Shown here: in pieces, positions 8,202 through 14,720 of the stretch | Position numbering within the stretch: the stretch's first letter is position 1 | Layout: every line of letters begins with the position of its first letter | Assembly: GCA_020686985.1 (NCBI GenBank) | Contig: JAJEPU010000026.1 | Coordinates: forward strand, 1 to 46,471 | Source of the DNA: Brotaphodocola catenula | Lineage (GTDB): Bacteria > Bacillota > Clostridia > Lachnospirales > Lachnospiraceae | Direction of reading: 5' to 3' | DNA length: 46,471 bases | Made by a program: the position numbers and the translations under genes | The notes under the pieces: generated by a model | What the model saw: the letters and a program-made list of their open reading frames with translations, nothing else | Told to the model about the DNA's origin: nothing | Database searches by the model: none

Positions 8202-9149
8202 ATGAGAGAGACACCTGATATTCGTATTTTTATCGCCTGCCATAAGCCGACTTATGTACCGGAGAATCCTCTCTTGTATCCGGTACAGGTGGGATCGGCT
8301 CTGGCAAAATCGCATTTCGAGGGAATGCAACGCGATGATGAGGGAGACAATATCTCCGTGAAGAATCCGGAGTATTGCGAACTGACTGCCCAGTATTGGG
8401 CATGGAAAAATGTGAGCTGTGATTATTACGGCTTTTTCCATTACCGGCGCTATCTGGCATTTGACGGAGTCTGTCCGGTTGACGAGCAGGGACATTTGAA
8501 GACGGGAAAGGGAAGAAGACCGTACACGGAATTGGATTCGATTTGGGACGATTTGGCGCCGTACCGCCTGCACTCAGACTGGATGAACAGCCAGATCCGT
8601 CAGTATGATCTGCTCACAGTATTTCGGGAGAGAATCAACACGACGGTGTACCGACAATTTTGCCAGTATCATCCGGCGGAGACTCTCGACCGGATTTTAA
8701 ATATTTTGAAGAGACGCTATCCGGAATATGCCGACTCGGCAGATGCCTACATGAATTCAAAAGAGATCTATTATATGAATATGTACATCATGAAGAAAGA
8801 CCTCTTTCAGACGTATATGGTATGGCTGTTTGGAATTCTGGAGGAATTTGAGCAGGAAAATAAGAGTGCCGACAGGCCGTCACAGCCTCGTCTTATGGGC
8901 TACTTAGCGGAGCGTCTGTTTGGCATTTTTTATTTTTATCAGAGGGCAAACGGCGCAAAATGTGCGGAATTGCCTTATCTGAAATTTTATAACACAGAGC
9001 CGGGAAAGGAGGCAAGCACGTCCAACGTTCGGACATTTCGGCTGAAACCCACGAAATTAGAGATTAAGATTGATATGCGCAAATTGAACCGTATGTTTCC
9101 GGCGGGAAGCCTGCGGAGAGTGATCCTGCGCAGTATCTTTTTGCGATAG
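8202..9149 (+). CDS. DUF4422 glycosyltransferase
   Basis: This 315-residue protein belongs to DUF4422, a family found in capsule and lipopolysaccharide clusters and thought to transfer sugars. Signature stretches are ACHKPTYVPENPLLYPVQVG at the N-terminus, CELTAQYWAWKN at about 65-77 and DYYGFFHYRRY at about 80-90. AGGAA precedes the ATG. Base composition is like the genome flanks, unlike the related fusion at 10802. Both proteins end with the same kind of tail (N-x-x-FPxGxxRR-x-x-L), which may bind the membrane or partner enzymes. Donor and acceptor are unknown. Confidence 0.82.
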   Translation: MRETPDIRIFIACHKPTYVPENPLLYPVQVGSALAKSHFEGMQRDDEGDNISVKNPEYCELTAQYWAWKNVSCDYYGFFHYRRYLAFDGVCPVDEQGHLKTGKGRRPYTELDSIWDDLAPYRLHSDWMNSQIRQYDLLTVFRERINTTVYRQFCQYHPAETLDRILNILKRRYPEYADSADAYMNSKEIYYMNMYIMKKDLFQTYMVWLFGILEEFEQENKSADRPSQPRLMGYLAERLFGIFYFYQRANGAKCAELPYLKFYNTEPGKEASTSNVRTFRLKPTKLEIKIDMRKLNRMFPAGSLRRVILRSIFLR

Positions 9150-9158
9150 TAGATAGTT

Positions 9159-9193
9159 GTTACCGTTTGTGCAACGCATGAACGAACGGTAAC
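9159..9193. repeat. Inverted repeat between DUF4422 gene and wzm
   Basis: GTTACCGTT (9159-9167) and AACGGTAAC (9185-9193) form a perfect 9-bp stem with a 17-base loop and no T-run. It lies just upstream of the wzm ribosome site, about 200 bases before the change of base composition. It could be an mRNA processing or stability stem, or an operator. Confidence 0.5.
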
Positions 9194-9219
9194 GTTGATT
9201 GCAAGAAAAAGGAGCGAGT

Positions 9220-10008
9220 ATGAATTTATTTTTGAAACGACTTGGCGGTTTTTACAAGTACCGTTTTCTGATGGAACAGCTGGTCACGAAGGACATCAAG
9301 CTGAAATACCGCAGAAGTTTTCTCGGATACCTGTGGAGTATCCTGAATCCGCTGATGATTATGGTCATTTTAGTTATCGTATTTTCAAATATGTTTCGAT
9401 CCGATGTTACAAACTTTCCAGTATATTTAATTATTGGACAGACACTCTTTAATTTTATGAATGAGTCTACGACTCAGGCAATTTCGTCTATAACAGGAAA
9501 TGCTTCATTACTTAAAAAAACATATGTACCTAAATATGTTTTTACAGTTTCTAAAGTGACAAGTTCCTTTGTAAATACATTATTTGCTATGGGAGCACTG
9601 GTAGTTGTTTTTGTAGTATGTAGAGTTACACCTAATATTTATTATTTGATGATTCCAGTAATTCTTCTTCAAGAGTATGTTTTTTGTTTAGGATTGGGTA
9701 TGCTATTAGCTCAGGGATCGGTGTTCTTTCGTGATATTCAGTATATTTATAACGCATTGTTAACTGCATGGATGTATTTAACTCCTTTGTTTTATCCGAT
9801 TGCTTTGTTGCCGGATGCGTTGAGGGATATTGTAGTTACATTTAATCCAATGTATTTTTTCATAACCGAATTTCGTCAGATTGTTCTGGAATGTAGAATG
9901 CCAGATCCGTATTTAATTATGGCAGGAACAATTTCTGCTATACTTGCAATTGTGATTGGAACGTGGGCATTCTTGAAAACTCAGGATAAGTTTATCCTTT
10001 ATATATAG
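9220..10008 (+). CDS. wzm: Polysaccharide ABC exporter, permease subunit (Wzm type)
   Basis: This 262-residue ABC-2-type permease has six membrane helices. The N-terminal amphipathic part includes LVTKDIKLKYRRSFLGYLWSIL, the classic start of Wzm/TagG-type transporters. With Wzt it flips the undecaprenyl-linked glycan across the membrane. I chose the ATG at 9220 (AAGGAG just upstream) over a TTG seven codons earlier. The first 150-180 bases have the GC-richer codon use of the flanking genes, and from about 9,390 the gene becomes AT-rich. It therefore looks like a recombination joint, with a conserved 5' end fused to an imported body. Confidence 0.9.
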   Translation: MNLFLKRLGGFYKYRFLMEQLVTKDIKLKYRRSFLGYLWSILNPLMIMVILVIVFSNMFRSDVTNFPVYLIIGQTLFNFMNESTTQAISSITGNASLLKKTYVPKYVFTVSKVTSSFVNTLFAMGALVVVFVVCRVTPNIYYLMIPVILLQEYVFCLGLGMLLAQGSVFFRDIQYIYNALLTAWMYLTPLFYPIALLPDALRDIVVTFNPMYFFITEFRQIVLECRMPDPYLIMAGTISAILAIVIGTWAFLKTQDKFILYI

Positions 10009-10017
10009 GGAGCAGTT

Positions 10018-10776
10018 ATGAATAGCGAAAAGGATTGTATTATAAAAGTAAGTGATGCTACAGTTCGTTTTAATATGGCGTCAGAAAAAATTGATAATTT
10101 AAAAGAGTATTTTGTTAAGTTAGTAAGACGAGAACTAATGTTTCAGGAATTTTTAGCACTGAAAAATGTCAGCTTTGAAGTTAAACGAGGAGAAGCGTGG
10201 GGACTGATCGGAACAAATGGTTCTGGAAAATCCACTCTATTAAAACTAATCTGTGGAATTTTAAAGCCCTATAAGGGAACCGTTGATGTATACGGAAGCA
10301 TCGCCCCACTGATTGAGCTTGGTGCCGGATTTGACGGAGAGTTGACAGCGACAGAGAATATTTACTTAAATGGCGCGGTTCTCGGATACAGCAAGGAGTT
10401 CATGGACAGTCACTATGATGAAATTGTAGACTTTGCAGAGCTCAAGGATTTCATGAATATGCCGATTAAGAATTATTCTTCTGGTATGGCAGCACGTCTG
10501 GGATTTGCGATTGCAACGATTGTACGACCAGAAATTTTGATTGTTGATGAAGTATTAGCTGTTGGAGATGCAGCGTTTCAGGAAAAATGTCAAGAAAGAA
10601 TGCATGAAATGTTGGCGGGTGGAACTACGTTGTTATTTGTATCACATACAATGCAGACAGTTCGCCAGTTATGTGATCATGCAATATGGTTAAACAAAGG
10701 AACTGTTGTGATGAAGGGAGAGGCAGAGCCAGTATGTAATGCATATATGGATAGCTTGTCTGTTTCAGATAAATAA
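10018..10776 (+). CDS. wzt: Polysaccharide ABC exporter, ATPase subunit (Wzt type)
   Basis: This ATPase powers the Wzm exporter. In 252 residues it shows Walker A (GTNGSGKST, 65-73), the ABC signature YSSGMAARL (about 155), Walker B ILIVDEVLAVGD (about 174-184) and the switch His (FVSHTM). The N-terminal FLALKNVSFEVKRGEAWGLIG is typical of Wzt/TagH. The C-terminal carbohydrate-recognition domain of O9a-type Wzt (about 430 residues) is absent, so export probably does not need recognition of a terminal cap by Wzt. It starts nine bases after wzm. The central part (about 10,180-10,500) is GC-richer with flank-like codons, while both ends are AT-rich, a mosaic pattern. Confidence 0.93.
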   Translation: MNSEKDCIIKVSDATVRFNMASEKIDNLKEYFVKLVRRELMFQEFLALKNVSFEVKRGEAWGLIGTNGSGKSTLLKLICGILKPYKGTVDVYGSIAPLIELGAGFDGELTATENIYLNGAVLGYSKEFMDSHYDEIVDFAELKDFMNMPIKNYSSGMAARLGFAIATIVRPEILIVDEVLAVGDAAFQEKCQERMHEMLAGGTTLLFVSHTMQTVRQLCDHAIWLNKGTVVMKGEAEPVCNAYMDSLSVSDK

Positions 10777-10801
10777 CTGATAGATTATGAGAGGAACCAT
10801 A

Positions 10802-12652
10802 ATGGAAAATTGCAATATTAAGATATATGTGGTTTGCCATAAACCGTCTTATATACCAGAAAACCCATATTTGTATCCTATTCAGGTGGGAGTGGCATTG
10901 GGAAAAAAGCGTTTTGCAAATATGTTATATGATGATGTGGGAAATAATATATCTGAAAAGAATAAAAGTTATTGTGAATTAACAGCGCAATATTGGGCAT
11001 GGAAAAATGATAATGCAGATTATTATGGTTTCTTTCATTATAGAAGGTATTTTTCGTTTGATCCGAATTTAAATCGCGATGATGGTTGGGGAAATATTGC
11101 CTATGATCGAATTACAGAAGATGTAATAAAAGAGCTGCATTTGAATTCGGATGAGATGAGTAAATTGATTACTCAATATGATATTATTTCGGTAAAGGGA
11201 AGAAAGTATCCTCGTATTCGGGATGAAGGAAAGTTGTTGGATGTCTATCATGAATATGGAAAAGACCCTTTTCAACATCGAGAAGACTTAGATAAAACGT
11301 TAAAAATAGTGTTGAATAAATACCCGAAATATAAAAAGGCTGTAGATACTTATATGTGTGATAACATAGCATATGAGTGTAATATGTTCATTATGAAACG
11401 AGAATTATATCAAGATTATTGTACGTGGCTTTTTGATATTTTAGGAGAAGTAGAGCATCAAATTGATATGACATGGTACAGCGTCAGAGAGTATAGAGTT
11501 ATGGGATATTTGGCAGAGCGGCTGTATGGAATTTATTATACACACTTAAAAGAAAATAAAGATATTCGAAGATTGGAACTTCCCAAAACGCTATTTCACA
11601 ATACAGAGCCGGAGCAGATATTGAAACCTGTATATAAAGAATGCATTCCTATTGTTTTGTCAGCAAATGATCAATTTTCCCCATACCTTGGGGTTATGGT
11701 GAAGTCTATTATTGAAAATGCATCTTCTGATAGAAATTATGATCTTATTGTATTGTTTAATGATATTTCTGAAAAGAATAGAAAATTAATTTTAGGAATG
11801 GCGAAAAACAAAAAGAATATTTCTATTAGGTTTGAACAGGTATGTCAGTATTTTGATAAATATAAATTATCAGTAACATACCACTTGTCAGTAGAAACAT
11901 ACTACCGTTTGATTATACCTGAAATTATGCCTGATTATGAGAAAGTGCTATATTTAGATGCGGATATGGTAACGGATGCGGATCTTGCGCATCTTTATGA
12001 TATAGACATTTCAAGGTATATGATTGCAGCAGCAAAGGATATTGAGTCGGCAGGGCGCGTAAAGATAGATAAAGATTGGAATAACTATATTAAAAACGAA
12101 TTAAAAATATCATCTGTATTTGATTATTTTCAGGCGGGAGTATTGGTACTGAATTTAAAAAAATTTAGAGAAGTGACAACTACTGAAAAGATGTTATCGC
12201 TTGCATCAGAACGGGCATGGCGTTGCCAAGATCAAGATGTGTTAAATATGATATGTAAGGATTCTGTATATTATTTGTCACAAGAATGGAATGTAATTAT
12301 GAACTGGCAAAGAATGGGTCAGTCAAGAATGCAGATAATGGAATTAGCACCAAGACAATTATTTGAGGAGTATGTAAAGGCTAGAGAAAACTTGAAAATT
12401 GCTCATTTTGCGGGATTACAAAAACCATGGGAATGTGTAGATTGTGATTTGGCAGAGTATTTTTGGCATTATGCAAGATTGTCGGTTTTCTATGAGAAAT
12501 TATTACTGAATTTAAAAGTAAATAATAAATCGGAAGATGGAACAAAAACGCGAATTTATAATAATGCATCAATACGAAAGAGTATTAATAAAATTTTTCC
12601 GATTGGTACACGTAGAAGAGAAGTTTTAAAATTAATTGCAGGAATAAAATAA
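10802..12652 (+). CDS. DUF4422-GT8 two-domain glycosyltransferase
   Basis: This 616-residue fusion has an N-terminal DUF4422 domain (about 5-240; CHKPSYIPENPYLYPIQVG, DYYGFFHYRRY). It is joined to a GT8 glycosyltransferase (about 275-545) beginning IPIVLSANDQFSPYLGVM, with the metal-binding YLDADM and the late AHFAGLQKPWE. GT8 enzymes are retaining transferases using UDP-sugars such as UDP-glucose or UDP-galactose. One polypeptide could thus add two consecutive sugars. The ATG at 10802 follows GAGAGG by seven bases and is preferred to the ATG at 10787, which lies inside that site. The DNA is AT-rich. The C-terminal tail resembles that of the 8202 gene product. Confidence 0.87.
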   Translation: MENCNIKIYVVCHKPSYIPENPYLYPIQVGVALGKKRFANMLYDDVGNNISEKNKSYCELTAQYWAWKNDNADYYGFFHYRRYFSFDPNLNRDDGWGNIAYDRITEDVIKELHLNSDEMSKLITQYDIISVKGRKYPRIRDEGKLLDVYHEYGKDPFQHREDLDKTLKIVLNKYPKYKKAVDTYMCDNIAYECNMFIMKRELYQDYCTWLFDILGEVEHQIDMTWYSVREYRVMGYLAERLYGIYYTHLKENKDIRRLELPKTLFHNTEPEQILKPVYKECIPIVLSANDQFSPYLGVMVKSIIENASSDRNYDLIVLFNDISEKNRKLILGMAKNKKNISIRFEQVCQYFDKYKLSVTYHLSVETYYRLIIPEIMPDYEKVLYLDADMVTDADLAHLYDIDISRYMIAAAKDIESAGRVKIDKDWNNYIKNELKISSVFDYFQAGVLVLNLKKFREVTTTEKMLSLASERAWRCQDQDVLNMICKDSVYYLSQEWNVIMNWQRMGQSRMQIMELAPRQLFEEYVKARENLKIAHFAGLQKPWECVDCDLAEYFWHYARLSVFYEKLLLNLKVNNKSEDGTKTRIYNNASIRKSINKIFPIGTRRREVLKLIAGIK

Positions 12653-12689
12653 GGATAAAAAATTCAAAATCAAAGGAGAAATATAAAAA

Positions 12690-13703
12690 ATGAATAAGAT
12701 TTTATCTGTTTCAATTGCAGCTTATAATGTTGCGAGTACACTGAGAGAGTGTTTAGATCCTTTTTTGGAATCTGAGGTTATGGAATTTTTGGATATTATG
12801 ATTGTGGATGATGGATCAAAGGATAAGACGGCTGTGATAGCAAAGGAGTATCAGGATAAATATCCGGATAGTATCAGACTTATTCAGAAACAGAATGGTG
12901 GATGGGGTTCAACCGTCAATTCTGGTATTCAGAATGCGAAAGGAAAGTATTTTAAACAGTTAGATGGTGATGATTACTATGAACCAAAAGCATTGAATGA
13001 ATTTATTGCTTATTTGGATAGTCAGTCCAGTGACATGGTGATTGCGCCGTATATTACATATGACAGTGAAACAGGGGCGGTAATTACCACGGAGAATTGC
13101 AATCCTGGATGTGAAGTGAGAAAGGTATTTGCACTGAAGGATGTAGAAGGTTTTTCTCCATTCATGCATAGTCTTGCAATTAAGACGGAACTTTTGAAAA
13201 AGGGAAATGTAAAAGTGACGGAGCATTGTTTTTATACAGACACAGAATTTGTGTTGAAAGCATGTAATCAGGCAGAAACAGTGTCTTTTTTTGATATGCC
13301 AGTTTATTATTATCGGAGAGCGGCAGTTGGTCAGAGTATGAGTCTGGGTGGATTTGAGAAACACTATATGGAACAATATAAGGTTATTGAGGTTTCTCTT
13401 GATTATTTACATACGGATGTAAAACGTGCAGAGGTCAAAAAGATATATGATAAGTTACTTGTAGGCACTTGTTGGTGGCAGTATTTGATTATGTTTTATA
13501 TTTCGGTTACTCCAGAGCACAAACATAACTTAATTGCGTTTGACAAGATGTTAAAGGCAAAGGCACCGGATTATTATGATCAGATTCATTTCCGAGAGTT
13601 GGATATTTTGAGAAAAACGCATTTCTTAGGTTATTCTATTTTAGCACCATACAAGAAGAAAAAGGATAACCGTTTTACAGAGGATGGTCGTTTAGCAAAT
13701 TAA
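12690..13703 (+). CDS. Glycosyltransferase family 2
   Basis: This is an inverting GT-A fold glycosyltransferase of 337 residues. The N-terminus LSVSIAAYNVASTLRECLDPFL, the nucleotide-binding DIMIVDDGSKDKT (about 36-48) and the DxD-type motif KQLDGDDYYEP (about 90-100) are clear. The acceptor side is not informative. AAAGGAG precedes the ATG. It sits 37 bases after the DUF4422-GT8 gene and 15 bases before another GT2, in one operon. Sugar and linkage are unknown. A galactofuranosyl transfer is possible given glf in the locus. Confidence 0.9.
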   Translation: MNKILSVSIAAYNVASTLRECLDPFLESEVMEFLDIMIVDDGSKDKTAVIAKEYQDKYPDSIRLIQKQNGGWGSTVNSGIQNAKGKYFKQLDGDDYYEPKALNEFIAYLDSQSSDMVIAPYITYDSETGAVITTENCNPGCEVRKVFALKDVEGFSPFMHSLAIKTELLKKGNVKVTEHCFYTDTEFVLKACNQAETVSFFDMPVYYYRRAAVGQSMSLGGFEKHYMEQYKVIEVSLDYLHTDVKRAEVKKIYDKLLVGTCWWQYLIMFYISVTPEHKHNLIAFDKMLKAKAPDYYDQIHFRELDILRKTHFLGYSILAPYKKKKDNRFTEDGRLAN

Positions 13704-13718
13704 AGGAGTATTACACAG

Positions 13719-14687
13719 ATGAAGCAAAATCCGTTAATAAGTGTTGTCGTTCCTGTATATAAAATCCCAGAAGATTTTTTACGAAGTAGTATTGAAAGTG
13801 TTTTGAATCAGACTGTACAAGATTTTGAATTGATTCTTGTTGATGATGGCTCTCCGGATAACTGTGGAGAGATTTGTGATGAATATGCAAAAAATGATGC
13901 TCGTATTATTGTAATTCATCAGAAAAATTCTGGTGTAAGTGCTGCTCGTAATGCCGGTATTAAAAAGGTTAGAGGCAAGTATTTAACATTTTTGGATTCT
14001 GATGATCTCTTAAAGTCAGATGCATGGGAAAAGGCAGTGGCTTTATTTGAAAAATATCATGTAGATTGTATTGTGTTTGGGTGGGAGGACTTTTCAGCAG
14101 ATGGAAAATGCCCTCATGTTGTAACAGAAAATATAACTCAATTAGATGCAAAAGAGGTTGTATACCAAATTGCTTCTGATAATTACAAATGTGGTGGCGG
14201 CTATCCGTGGAATAAAATTTGGAATGCGGATAATATTAGAAAAGCATATGGAAGCATTCCATCATTTACAGATGAGGTGTATACATATGAGGATAAACTA
14301 TGGATTATAGAGACGCTTGAAAAATTGCAGACTGTTTTGCTTATTCCAGAAATTCTATATGAGTACCGTTTTTTGGCGTCAAGTTTAACTCAAGATGCAA
14401 GTGCATGGAAGAGACGTCAGTTTAATGCATATGATGCATATGATATCATTCTTAATAAATTAAGAGGAAAGAATATAAAGGCATACAAGGGCGCGATTAA
14501 ATTTTATTTTGGATTCTGTTTTGTAGACGCACGGAATATGTATCCATATAGAAAGGATGATATTCAGCGTTTCAAAGATACGAAGAAAAGATTGCGTAAG
14601 TTGAGCAAACAGATTCGTCCGGGAGATTTACCTAGTTTAAAATACAATTTGGCATGGATATTTGTGCTGTTGTTTGGTTGGCTGTAA
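13719..14687 (+). CDS. Glycosyltransferase family 2
   Basis: This is a 322-residue GT2 enzyme of the EpsJ/WcaA sort. Visible motifs are ISVVVPVYKIPEDFLRSSIESVLNQT, FELILVDDGSPDNCGEICDEYA, the conserved SGVSAARNAGI (about 72-82) and the metal-binding TFLDSDD (about 91-97). AAAGGAG precedes the ATG. It is about as AT-rich as its neighbours. The C-terminus is hydrophobic (LAWIFVLLFGWL), which may hold it at the membrane. It probably adds one residue of the repeat unit. Confidence 0.9.
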   Translation: MKQNPLISVVVPVYKIPEDFLRSSIESVLNQTVQDFELILVDDGSPDNCGEICDEYAKNDARIIVIHQKNSGVSAARNAGIKKVRGKYLTFLDSDDLLKSDAWEKAVALFEKYHVDCIVFGWEDFSADGKCPHVVTENITQLDAKEVVYQIASDNYKCGGGYPWNKIWNADNIRKAYGSIPSFTDEVYTYEDKLWIIETLEKLQTVLLIPEILYEYRFLASSLTQDASAWKRRQFNAYDAYDIILNKLRGKNIKAYKGAIKFYFGFCFVDARNMYPYRKDDIQRFKDTKKRLRKLSKQIRPGDLPSLKYNLAWIFVLLFGWL

Positions 14688-14720
14688 GTTTTTAGCGTAA
14701 TTAGAAAGAATCGAGGAGTT

